Positions 34,376 through 44,597 of a stretch of DNA of 64,000 nt are shown here, piece by piece. The notes beneath the pieces were generated by a model that did not search any database, was not told where the DNA came from, and worked only from the letters and a program-made list of their open reading frames with translations. This DNA is from Pseudocercospora fijiensis CIRAD86 (Eukaryota > Ascomycota > Dothideomycetes > Mycosphaerellales > Mycosphaerellaceae): positions 11,323,501-11,387,500 of the forward strand of contig NW_006921532.1 of assembly GCF_000340215.1 (NCBI RefSeq), written 5' to 3'. A program made the translations under genes and the position numbers. Numbering within the stretch: the stretch's first letter is position 1; each line of letters starts with the position of its first letter.

Positions 34376-34960
34376 TCTAGGTAACTATTAGTCTATCGCT
34401 TCGCTCGAATAGTAGTAAAAAGCGGAGGTTAAGTATAAGAGAAGTAAATAAATAGATATATAGGTACGATATAGTAGTTAGATTTCTCTATATAATAATA
34501 CCTAAAGGACTCGAAAAGAGAGAGAGTAAATAAAGAGTTTTTATAGTATACTAAGCCTTATAAATTAGATACGTAGCGCTTCTAAGGAGCTTATAAATTA
34601 GTTATAAATTAGGGTTCTCTAATAGTATCCCTTCCTCCTTTAGTAGCGTACCCTAGGCTCCTTAGATAGTAGTTTATATAAAGTATATAGCTAAGAAGCT
34701 TACCGAGGCTAGTATTATTATTATAGATCTATAGCCTACTAGCTTACCTAATCTTAATTCTATAAAGAACTACTTTATAAAAGTAAAGGGCTTTATCTAT
34801 AGCTAGCGGCTATCTAGCTAAGAAGAGGTTTAAGAGCGTATTCTAGCGGCATTTAAAGAGTTAATAATACTATAATATATTAGGAAACTTATTCGTAGTA
34901 TACCTTAGTATATTATAGTAGCTATTACTATAAATATTAAATAGTAGTCTAATAAGGCTC
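34376..34960 (+). pseudogene. Tc1/mariner-type transposase, C-terminal end (RIP-mutated)
   Basis: The frame at about 34,672-34,945 resembles the end of Tc1/mariner transposases: a residual 'YIAKKLTEA' stretch, a 'P..LPNLN-IKN' segment corresponding to the conserved 'SPDLNPIEN' block, and 'LIRSIP--I--AIT' corresponding to the C-terminal 'SMP.R...VI' block. Stops are TAG/TAA at Gln/Trp positions. It is the right half of an element split by the gypsy insertion at TCTAG. The terminal inverted repeats were not identified. Confidence 0.6.
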
Positions 34961-34974
34961 TAGGTAGTGTCTGT

Positions 34975-35030
34975 AGCAAGAATAGTCTCTATAGTAGTCT
35001 ATAGCAAGAACAGTCTCTGTGGCAAGAATA
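34975..35030 (+). repeat. Three ~20-28-bp repeats (gcaagaa(t/c)agtctct)
   Basis: Three near copies of gcaagaatagtctct at the right edge of the RIP-mutated block, where composition returns to normal. They may be the subterminal repeats of the mariner-type element, or unrelated. Confidence 0.6.
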
Positions 35031-35845
35031 GCTGGTCTGTAGTGTGTATAGCGACAGTAACACCTTCCCTCGTCGACAAAATGGCCTGTACTAGTCAACA
35101 CACAAAGTCTGAAAACCCCGGTAGCAGGCGGTTCGACAGTTGGGCCGCCGCCATAGCACAAGATTGGCAGGGAGTTGCCCATTTCCGGAACAGCGACAAT
35201 ACCCACTTTTCGGGCGGCTTCCCGTATGCATGCGACCCTCTGCAAGGTCCCACTACCGAAGAGAACCACACAGGCTACTGAGGCGAAGCCTCATATCAGA
35301 TCTGCGATACCACAACTGCGAGTGGAAGGCTGAACATTCTGGTACGGATGCGGTACTACAGTTGTGGCATTAAACCGATGCGGTGAAGGTAGCTTCTCAT
35401 ACTTCCGCCTTGCAGACACCTCACGCAGCTTCAAGTTATGTCGAGCTGGTGAAACGAGCCCGAAGCGAGGCTGTTACGGGCCATACCCTGGAAGGATTTC
35501 CATATCGAGGTGCCCAAGCTTTGTGCTTCCGGACGTCACCTTGCAACTTCAATTGTGTGCAGAACTGAAGTTGCTCCCTGCACTGGCTACCTCCAAAATT
35601 CTTGCTATGCAGTTCCATGTAATGGCTATACGATGACTGCTTTTGAGGAGATTATGCATCACTTACCGGCTACCGCTATGCAGTGCATCCACAACCTGTA
35701 TTGCCTTGTCTCCATGCCTGGTCTCTGGCAATGACTTCGTATTGACCGCACGGAGATCCTCGTTCGTACGTATGCACTCGGTCCAACATGCGAGAATCTC
35801 CGGCCATTAGACGGCTAATCAGCTTGGTCGGGAGGCTGGCAACAA
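35031..35845. other. Intergenic, no gene seen
   Basis: Normal-composition DNA with only short, mutually overlapping open frames on both strands. A short inverted pair (ccacaact / agttgtgg, about 35,310-35,366) could form a hairpin. It is mainly the upstream region of the secreted-protein gene. Confidence 0.5.
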
Positions 35846-35846
35846 C

Positions 35847-35854
35847 ATATAAGT
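35847..35854 (+). promoter_or_regulatory. Candidate TATA box of the small secreted protein gene
   Basis: The sequence atataagt lies about 105 bp upstream of the ATG at 35,957. It is followed by a pyrimidine- and CAA-rich leader (tcaatccatcaagcatcaac) typical of highly expressed fungal genes. Confidence 0.5.
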
Positions 35855-35956
35855 AGACTACGCACCCACCGTGAGAGCACCACAGTTCTACGCTCGACAT
35901 TCCAAGACAACCAAGCCTCTTCAATCCATCAAGCATCAACTCGTCCATCAATCAAT

Positions 35957-36414
35957 ATGCAGTTCAAGGCTATCGTTATCGCCCTGGTTGCGGTTGGCTC
36001 TGCTGTAGCCACCCCAATTGATCAAGCTGCTCAGGCTCCAGACGCCACAATGATGCTCAACGAGGCAGCCGCCTACGCTGCAGCTCATGTCGGCCAGGTT
36101 CCGGACTACGGTCTGATTCAGGCCGCCAAGGATCTCAAGGCTGCTCAAAATGGCTACCCATACTTCAGCCAACAATACGAGCCATTCCCGTGCTGCTTCG
36201 AAACCTGTTCTGCTCCAAAGCCATGGCGCTACTGGGACTACTTCAACGCCTACTGCTACCAGAAATGGCCAGCCAGTTACCCGGTCTGGGTCAGTCTTCT
36301 TCTGTGATACTCTCTGTGTGGTTCTTACGCTGACGCTTCGTTCAGAACCAATTCTGCTTCAGCCCTACCATCCAGATCCAGACCTGCAGTGGTCTTCTCG
36401 GCTGCCTTCTCTAA
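35957..36414 (+). CDS. Small secreted cysteine-containing protein (effector candidate)
   Basis: Two exons: 35,957-36,289 and 36,346-36,414, with a 56-bp GT-AG intron. The product is 133 residues. Residues 1-18 are a clear signal peptide (Lys near the start, hydrophobic core, Ala-Val-Ala-Thr cleavage region). The mature part is Ala/Gln-rich to about residue 65. It is then aromatic and cysteine-bearing, with Cys at 79, 80, 84, 100, 115, 125 and 131; the last three are encoded by exon 2, and without splicing they would be lost. I recognise no family. Small size, secretion and Cys content suit an apoplastic effector or cell-surface protein. It lies about 1 kb from the RIP-mutated transposon block, a common place for fungal effectors. 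Function is inferred only. Confidence 0.85.
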
Positions 36415-37095
36415 CTGTGATTTGGGAACTGTGGTACTGACTAGGCTGAGGATCCTGAAAGAATGGTGGAGGAAATAGTGTTGGATGGTGACAAGAAATG
36501 ACAGAGGCTTTTCCTATTCATAGAGTCAGAAGGGTCGGGACTGCGATGGAATCCCCACCACCATTTGTTAGCAATCTCTATAGTAATTGATAATCGTGTC
36601 TGTCTTTCCCAACGTTCTTTCTCGTACACATTGTCGCCATTTCAATGGCATAGACTACCTCGAGGTGTGGCACCCTACCCTTCGACCACCTACCGATTTC
36701 TACGAGTTCCTCGCTCTTGCTATACGTAGGCTTACCGGACAAGACAATAACCCAGTCCAGTACTGTTTAGACGACCTCTAGCCGCCGGAAGAGGTTGTGA
36801 AGCTATTACTAGCGGATAGACGAGGCTTACGGACGGCTATTTACGTGCGGATTAAGCGGTAGAAGGATATAGGCGATATATGATATATCTTGCCTGCACA
36901 TCATCACCGCGCTCGAATGAATATAATCTCTGCGAATCGAAGTGTCAGGGAGACTTCGCGATCATACGAGGATGAAAGCTCGAGCGCGGCGGACGTTTCG
37001 AAAGAAAAAAAACGCCATCAATTTCGTTTTTTTTTTAAAAAGAAAACAGAAGAACAAAAAGAAGAAGCTTTCACAAAACCCTCCTTACAATAACT
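36415..37095. other. Intergenic with a short RIP-mutated patch
   Basis: From about 36,700 to 36,885 the sequence turns TpA-rich and holds a plus-strand frame with one TAG at 36,779, probably a fragment of a degraded repeat. The poly-T/poly-A tract near 37,000-37,060 is the likely 3' flank of the neighbouring minus-strand gene. No gene called. Confidence 0.5.
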
Positions 37096-38220
37096 CTAAA
37101 TCTGATACCTCCCAATCCTATTATTCGCAAATTCCGTAAACCACATACTATCATCGCTGCGTTCGTAATGCATAGCGATATCCGCAGCAGGAGGCAAATC
37201 CGGAAGGAGAGAAGGAGCCAAACTAACATCAGCATCAGGTTGCTTAATGCTTGTGAATTTTCCGGTAGAGGGGGTGAGGTAGTTGAGGGAGTTGCGGAGG
37301 AGGGTGGAGAACCAGATATTGCCGTTGCTGTCGACGGTGTCCTCGATCGGGGTAGCGAGGAGTTGGGGAAGGGGGAAAGCTTTGGAGGTGAAGGTGTTAA
37401 TGTCGAAGCGTCCGAGGGAGTTGGTTGCGAGGCATGTGAACCACAGGTAGCGGCCTTCGGTCTCGGCGCGCATGACGGTTGGTGTAGCGAGGGTGAGAGG
37501 GAGTTGCCATTCGTCGATTTTGCCGGTAGTGGGATTGAGACGGGCGATTTTGTTGGCGAGCATTTCTACGAACCATAGGTTGCCGTCTGAGGCTACGATC
37601 ATGCCAAGGGGTCCGGCGAGGGGAGTTGGGACATCGAATGTCTTGATCGCGTTGGTTTGGTAGTCGATGAGGTTGATGACATTCCCGGTGGTCTGGGAGA
37701 AGAACATTCCAGTTTCGCCGGGCCAGGCATCGTTGAAGGGCTGAAGGTTACCTAGAGGGTTTCCAGTCTCGAGCACAGTCACGCTGTTGTCTTTCGGGTC
37801 GAAGATGGCGAACTCATTCCGAACTCCTGTTGCGGCATAGATCTTTCCGTTCTTTCCTGGCTGGACAACACAGGCCCCCGCGACGCGGCCTTGGGCGTCG
37901 CTGGGGAGGACGGAGTATCCGAGAACGGGCAGCGTGTATGGGATGTCGTACTCCTTTAGTTGTCCGGTTGAGCGGTCGATCTGCACGATCTTGTTCGCGG
38001 TGAAGGTATCCGCCTGCAGGAAGCATTAGCCAATGATTCAGTTCTGAAAGGACGTCTAACAGCTTACATAGATCTTGCCATCTTGACCGGTCGTTAAATC
38101 GCAAGGCGATGCGAGTGGCGTTGTCAGGTTGTAGTACGTGAATTTAGATGCTTGTCTCTCGACTGGCGAAGCATATGCCGCCGTCGCCAACAGCGCTGCA
38201 CTTACAATGTAGCTCTTCAT
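37096..38220 (-). CDS. Secreted streptogramin-lyase-like beta-propeller (Vgb/SMP-30-like)
   Basis: Two exons on the minus strand: 38,220-38,068 and 38,013-37,096, with a 54-bp intron (gtaagc...gcag). The product is 356 residues. Residues 1-19 form a signal peptide ending near Ala-Tyr-Ala-Ser. The rest is a repeated blade pattern typical of virginiamycin B lyase-like propellers: 'DGKIY', 'DGNLWF', 'GRYLWFT', 'NGNIWFST' and 'DDSMWFTEF', each followed by 'N.IGR' or 'N.LGRF'-type strands. Bacterial Vgb linearises streptogramin B. The fungal secreted relatives have no established substrate, so only the fold is claimed. The minus-strand start is fixed by the signal peptide and by splice phase. Confidence 0.85.
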
Positions 38221-38900
38221 CTTTGAGAATCCGTCCTCCTGGCCAGCGAATGTTCCCCGGAAAAGAGGAGCACGATGAGGGAGGTGCCCCGGACTGAGCA
38301 GATCGACAATACCTTATAGAGACCCGTTCCCAGCAGAGTGTCATGATCAGCGTAGTTCGACACTACGGTTATGGCGGTAAAAGCATTTACTGTAGTGCAT
38401 TGGCTTATTGGTCCTTGGCTTCAGGACTTGCTGCTCTTAGTATAGCTTCATAAGCTTGCAGTACATAGTAGTTGCGCGAAATAGACGCGATCTTTAAGCT
38501 TGACTAAAGAAGAGCGCTACCAATGGCCACTGACATAGGGTAGTTTCGTCAGTCCTGCCAAAAACTTGGTCGATACCTCTCTCATCAAGTGTAAGCCCTT
38601 CATCCACTACCTGTGCATTGCTCCATCCTCTGCCTCTTACATCGAATACTGAGACACCATCAGCAAGCGCGCCGAGGAAGTGGAAGGTCGTATGCAGCTG
38701 CTGGAAAAGAACAATGCGAAAAAGCCGGAGGTAATGATAAGTAGAGTTGGTCCTTGAATGTCGATCACTACGGAGCTCCTAAGCACTTGTGGAAAGTCTC
38801 ATATCGGCATAAACGGTGCCAGTGCTATTCTAGTGCCACAGCAGCAAGCAATCTCTCATCTCAATTTCTCAAGATTAAAAAAAAAGCTCAAAATTTTGGT
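38221..38900. other. Intergenic, promoter side of the beta-propeller gene
   Basis: Normal composition, no supported open frame. Contains the upstream region of the minus-strand gene at 38,220. Confidence 0.5.
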
Positions 38901-40150
38901 CAACAGAGAATAATCAGTAGGTAAAAACAATACTCTCCATCCGTCGCAGGAGTATCCTCGCCATAGAGAAAGGCCTAAGCTTAGTCTAATAAGCTTAATC
39001 CTGCCCTTTCCTGAAAGGTCTGTCTGCCGGCATAGACCGTAGACGGCAAATCGATCGCGGAAATATACGAGGACCTTCGCGAGGCGCGAGGCTATACCAT
39101 CGATGCCACAGTCGTTACGTTACGTCCTCTCTACTATGTGCTATATAATACTCGCGGGGGTTGAAACTTAAAAGCCGAGAGGAAAATTCGTATATTAGAA
39201 AGTAGGAAGGGAATAATAATACAGTAGAAGCATCCGAAAAGGAGTTAATTCGATTCGATTCTATAAGCTAACAAGACACCCGAAATGCCCTAATAAAGAG
39301 GCTTTAATACGTAAGCGTCTAAGTTAGTTATTCCTTCCCTCCCTCCCTCTCTTACGCGCTAAAACTGGCATTAAGTGTACCCTATCTCTACTTAGACTAG
39401 TAACAAAGGGTTGTTAGTATATCTGTGTAATTTAGCTTAGCTACTATAAGCTACTATAGAAATAAACTCCCGTACAGACTACTATAATACCCTTTATTAC
39501 TAGTCTAATCCGCTTCTATCGGGTTTTAGTACGCGTATATAGATAAAGCGACCCGAATTTTTTTTTCGAAGAAAGAATACGTAATACCTAGACCGAAATT
39601 CGAAAATCCGCTATAGTAGCGACCTAGATAAATACTTTATATATACTAATTACTATTTTTTATTCCTTAGACAATAGCCCCGGTTTAGGAAAATCGAATA
39701 TAATCTAAAAACCGAATACGCTCGGCTATATAGAAGGCTACTCTATACCGCGACGATAAGAATATATACTATTTAGACCGTAATTCGAAAAAATACTACT
39801 AAGCGGGCCTAGATAATTATATTATCTAGAGCCGCTACTATATATTATATATTAATTCGTATTCCTCGACGAGTGCTTCCTTAAAAGGGGAAAATCTATA
39901 TAAATAGCTAAATTGCGATAGAAACGGCCTAGACTAGAGATAGGATGTCTATACACTAAACGCTAATTAGCTATACGCTATACCTTAGCTATATACTATA
40001 CTATACCTTAGCTATATACTATACTATATATATATATACCCTAAAATACTCTTAAATAATCCTATCTCTAGTCTAGTCTCGAGATAGAAGTGTACCTATT
40101 CTAATTCAGGCTAATTCGTTTTACGCTCCCTATTCTAGTTATCTCTTCTT
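38900..40150. mobile_element. RIP-mutated island, degraded repeat of unknown type
   Basis: About 1.25 kb of TpA-rich, CpA-poor DNA inside otherwise normal sequence, with no readable protein domain. Two related segments about 190 bp apart (near 39,580 and 39,775, each agaccg-aattcgaaaa followed by cctagataa) suggest a tandem or internal repeat. A perfect 18-bp inverted repeat lies at 39,929-39,946 and 40,059-40,076. This is probably a non-autonomous element or a solo fragment. Confidence 0.6.
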
Positions 40151-40372
40151 TCTTTCCCTACCGAAATGATAAATTTCTCTCTCATCAAGTTTTCTGCGTC
40201 GCAAAAAATCCATACGTACATACATACACTCGTAACCTTTATTCTCAATTCACTTGCCATATTCAATAGCCTCTACTCCCTCTCCAGCTCTTCTACGCAT
40301 ACGCATAACCCAAACCACCTTCGTCGTATTATCCGTCTCATTTCGGAATCGACCGGGCGGGTCACTCCATGA

Positions 40373-40403
<31 letters not shown>

Positions 40404-40998
40404 GCAACGGCTTCCTCTTCTCGCCCTCCCTCTCCAACCCCATCATCTCCCTCACCTCCTCAAAAAACCAAACCCCAACATTCATTCCTCTCCTCTCCTG
40501 TACCCCGGCCGGTCTGCTCCACGAAAGCCCTCCTCCCATCCCCTATCCTACCTAGTAGCCTTTCCTAATCCCTTGAAAAAAGAAAACCTCACCAAATTTT
40601 TCCTCCACCTACTCGCAAAAAAAAAAAAGGCAAATTTCCTCGAGAGCTTGGGAAAAAGTGTAAGAAGTTATTACTGACTACAACCGAGCGAAAAGATTTG
40701 GATGGTTGTGTGTGTGTGTGTGTCTTATGCGCGGTGGGTTCAGGGAAGAAAATCTCGTCCTCTAGATAGAGTGAGGCCGGACTGATATATATGGGGGGTT
40801 GAAAGAGGAAGGTCGCTCCCGTACAGTACCCTCATCTCAGCATTCGACACAGCACGCCATGAGGTGGATGATAGCGAAGATACATAAAACGCCATACAAT
40901 CAACAAGCCAAACCTACCACCCACCTTACCAAAAAAAAAAACTCCATTCAATAAATCAATGGTAATCATCGCCTCACCCCCCAACCCCAAAACCCTCA
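40151..40998. other. Intergenic with (CAG)9 and (GT)n microsatellites
   Basis: Holds a (CAG)9 run at 40,377-40,403 and a GT run at about 40,706-40,723. The short open frames around the CAG run are low-complexity and overlap on both strands, so no gene is called. Confidence 0.5.
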
Positions 40999-42328
40999 TC
41001 ACTTCATCAACCCCTCCGTAACTTCCACCCTCCCCTTAACAATCCTCCCAAACTCCCCCCTCACTTCAAAAGGCGCAACATGTCCCAACCCCTCAAAAAT
41101 CTCCACCTCAATGCCCCCCTCCTTCCCCCCGAGCTCCTCAATCAGCATCTCCCCATGCACAAACGGGATCATCCGATCCGCCGTCCCATGCAAAACCAAA
41201 ATCCTCTCCCTCCCGATCCTGTCGCCCAGAGTTTTGATTTGATCCGAAGATTTCTGGTGGAAAGCAGCGGCGTAGAGTTGACAGAGGAAGCCCGTCGGCG
41301 TGAACATGTCGGGAGCGAGACGTTTGCTGAGTTCGCCGGCGGCGAAGCGGTCGCCGTTTGTCGGGAATGGGGAGATGATGGATTCGGTTTCGTCGGGTTT
41401 GGAGAGCCATTCGGCGCTGTAGCAGTCGGTTTTCACTTTGGCGAGTTGGTTGTCGAGGGATTTTGGGAGGAGGAGGTTGATGCGGTTGCGAAGGTTTTCG
41501 AAGAAGGGGAGGGTGCGGATGATGCGTGGGGCTGTGGATATGAGGTTTAAACTGCAGATGCGGTTTGGGATTTGTAGGGCCTGGGGTGGTTTCGTTAGTC
41601 GTTTCTTTTCTTTTCTCGGGTTACTTGCCGGCCTTCAGTCACCAGTTCTTGTGAGATCATGCCACCCATTGAGATACCAACAACATGAACACTCCTGTCT
41701 TGAGTCCAGCCCACATGATCAAGGAGTTCCACAACATCCTTGGCCATTTCCGAAGTCGTGTATCGCAGAAGAGGCTTATCACTTTCCCCCATGCCTCGAT
41801 TATCAAACACCAAACAACTATACTTGTCAGCCTCGGTGTGGCCAAAATCCTTGGTTTGGCGCTGCCTATGGACGATCGATCAGCGATCAGCCATGTAAAC
41901 CTATGTGCAAAAAGAAAAATATCCCGGTCATCTCGCTTCCGTACCATGTCTTCATGAAGCCACCAAGGCCCATAATCCACTGAGAGATCGCGTCAGTCAT
42001 GCACAGATAAGCTCGCAGCTGGCAGGACGTATCTTACAATGATCTTACTCGGGCCACGACCATGAATCTCATACGCAATTTTGAACGGACCGCCTCTGCC
42101 TTTAGCAACATCGACCTTCCCTTTCTCATCCGGCTTCAAATCCCAGTGTGCGTACGGGTACTCAGGATGAGCGAGGACCTCAGCAGCCGTCAAAGGTTTT
42201 GGACCGAGGCCTCCATGTGCCTTTTCGTGAGGAGGAGCGCGGGCGGCGGCCGGACTTCTGAGAATGTGAGTTTGATACTTCTCGACGAGAATTTCTGCCC
42301 AAGTCGGATCTGTGCTGACTGACGCCAT
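40999..42328 (-). CDS. Alpha/beta hydrolase
   Basis: Four exons on the minus strand: 42,328-42,038, 41,979-41,945, 41,865-41,643 and 41,580-40,999. The introns are 58, 79 and 62 bp, all GT-AG, and the phases join cleanly to give 376 residues. The fold is unmistakable: an oxyanion-side 'IMGLGGF' strand-turn, 'FDNRGMGESDKP' at residues 129-140, nucleophile Ser174 in G-I-S-M-G, Asp318 in 'HGTADRMIP' and His350 in 'GLGHV'. The catalytic triad is therefore complete. No signal peptide, so probably cytosolic or peroxisomal; the substrate is unknown. The third intron contains an in-frame continuation that would otherwise truncate the protein. Confidence 0.88.
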
Positions 42329-42822
42329 GCCTTGGAATCCGTTTTGTTTCCTCTCTCAAGGCGTAAGAGTTGTGCGAGATGCGGGTCGGCTGAGTGTGTC
42401 GGCTATCGCGACCGTGCTCGTGCGCTGGCACTCACGATAAGAGCAGCTTATCACTATCTTGGCACCGTTGAAGCGGTATAAATGATTGCAAGAGTCCATC
42501 AACATGTTTTGCACAGAGGCGGAGAGACAGTGACGATTTGTCTCTCGTTCTCGTGCTGACGGCATTTTAGACTTTGGTAGTCCACGCGAACGGGTCAAGC
42601 ACGTGTCCACAACCACCGCGAAAACACAACGGCCAGTTTTCCAGAATATGGACAATATGACGAAGCATAAAAGAGAAGAACACGGAGCATGGTAATCTTG
42701 CACAGGAGATCGAACAGTATCCTATCCTATCCATCCTATACAACAAAAAACATTCAAGCCGTCGCCGCACTGGTATCATCGCAAATCAAAAAAAAGCCAA
42801 AGACGGACGCAACCTCAGTCAA
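42329..42822. other. Intergenic, no gene seen
   Basis: Upstream region of the hydrolase and 3' flank of the TPR gene; only overlapping chance frames. Confidence 0.5.
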
Positions 42823-44597
42823 TCAATCCCGTGGCGCATCATCAATCATGAATTGGTAAGTAGAAAGTCGATTCGGCGTTCCAGTCCAACCCTCCAAATC
42901 ATCTTGCTCGGTAATGTTTGGTAACATCATGAGGGAAGGCTTTTGTAAAGAGGAGCCTCTCAAAGGAATCCAAAATCGACTCATACTCGCAGCTGGAAGT
43001 TCGTAGTAGAAGGTCCCGTACATCGCAATGCAGCTTGGTGGAGTGCGTCGAAGCATCGCGGACGCATTTGGGGTTAATGGCCAATTGGTATCGCCGAAGT
43101 CGTCTGGTGAGTCTGTGAGGAGGGGATGGAGGACTGAAGTGAGCATTTCCGTTGGCTCTTCGTTGGAGGCTGGTCGGGGTGTAGGTCGTCGCAAGATTTG
43201 TGCGTGCGAGCTTGGTGGGGTTTCATTCAGCAGGAAACAGGAGAGCCCGCTTCGATATGGATGTCTAGACGGGGCTGGTGGGACAGAGCCAGACCTTCGA
43301 GAGTCTCGATTACTAAGGAGTTCCTGAGAATCGATACTCCTAGCGCTTAGATCATCTTTCAAAGAAGAGTTGGCGGTGCTGCTTCTTTCAGAGCTCGCTC
43401 TCTTCAAAGATGTTCTGCCTGACCTTCTGCTAGATTCTGCAGGGTCGGCTCTCAAGAATTTGGAAAGATCGCGCACGTCACCAAAGTCTGCGTTTGCGGT
43501 CCGAGGCTTGAGGCCATGTCGTGCCGGGAGATCTCTGATGCATTGGGATAGTTCTTGTACAGAGTCTCCTTGGACACGAGCCTCGCGGGGAGCTAAAGCG
43601 GCTCGACGTGCAGCCATATACTCCGCAGCTCGCTTCTCTGCATTTCGTGTGGAGAATCGACGTAGTGGTGTTATAATCTTTGACGCTCGTGAAGAAGGTC
43701 TCTCCGCTTTGACATCGCCAAGCACCGTTACAACCGGTGTGTTTACGACCGGCTCGATGTCTGATTGAAGGACTTCTGGGTCCTCTGCATGGGTCTGCTC
43801 ACCCTTGATTGGAAATTGAAGCGCTTTCAACTCTATCTCCGGAGTTGGGAGCTCGTCGACGGGCGATTCGCTTCCTTCTGATAGTGTCGGCAGACTGCCA
43901 CTATCGCTGCCTCGTCTTGGTCTCAGCGAGGTGGTCGTGCTTCCTGCTGTCCGACCCGGTGCTTCGAAGAGAGCATCAGCAGGGAAGGAAGCCAGGACAG
44001 CATTGATATTCGACAGATCGCTATCGAATACAAGGAGGTCTTCTCTGATTTGTGACGTCCAAAGAGTGAAGTCGAAGCCGTGCTGCGCAAAGTTCAAGTT
44101 CGGTCCTTGCATAACACTCAGAGCAGCCCTGAAGCAGTCCTCTCCTTTGTCGAAGTTTTCCAGTTGGAACTCGACATGGCCCATGATAAATAGGGTTAAA
44201 GCGAGGGTCTCATCGACCCGCTTTGCCTCTTGCAAGACCTGCGCTGCGATTGTGTAGTCGCCGAGTCTAGCGAAAATGATGACAGCATTGAGCAAGCAGA
44301 ATGTGCTCTGAAGATCTTGTTCGATGACTCTTGACAAGTATAAGAACGTCTCAGCCTAATAGGATTTTAGCCTCGTGATTGCGTGAAATGTTTCGCCGGT
44401 ACCAGCTTATGAGTGGGACTTACAGCCTCTTGCCATTCGTAACCGTGGTACAGCAAGGCTCCATGCTCCCACAAATCGATCAGCTCCCGAGACAAGTTAT
44501 TCTTATTATTGCCCATGTTGGTATAAATTCGTGATAGCCTTCCTGGATGCTTTGGAGGTATTGCGGGAGCAATAGCAATGTCTGTTGGCTCCGCCAT
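42823..44597 (-). CDS. TPR protein resembling the NADPH oxidase regulator NoxR/p67phox
   Basis: Two exons on the minus strand: 44,597-44,424 and 44,355-42,823, with a 68-bp intron. The product is 568 residues. Residues from about 35 to 190 are helical TPR-type repeats. The 'L.LWEHGALLYHGYEW-EA' opening, 'ARLGDYTIAAQVLQEAKRVDETLALTLF' and 'LENFDKGEDCFRAAL' follow the order of the p67phox/NoxR N-terminal TPR domain, which binds active Rac. The remaining 370 residues are Ser/Arg/Pro-rich and look disordered. I see no SH3 or PB1 domain. It may be a paralogue within the NoxR-like TPR group and not the canonical NoxR. Confident on the TPR fold, moderate on the family. Confidence 0.7.

Noticed and set aside
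710..34960. Reading the whole TpA-rich block as a centromere or AT-rich isochore
   Set aside because: Clear LTR pairs, target duplications and protein motifs explain it as nested, RIP-mutated transposons; GC-containing words remain frequent.
40166..40677. Several open frames on both strands around a CAG run
   Set aside because: Low-complexity Ser/Pro/Gln composition, mutual overlap, no splice logic and no family.
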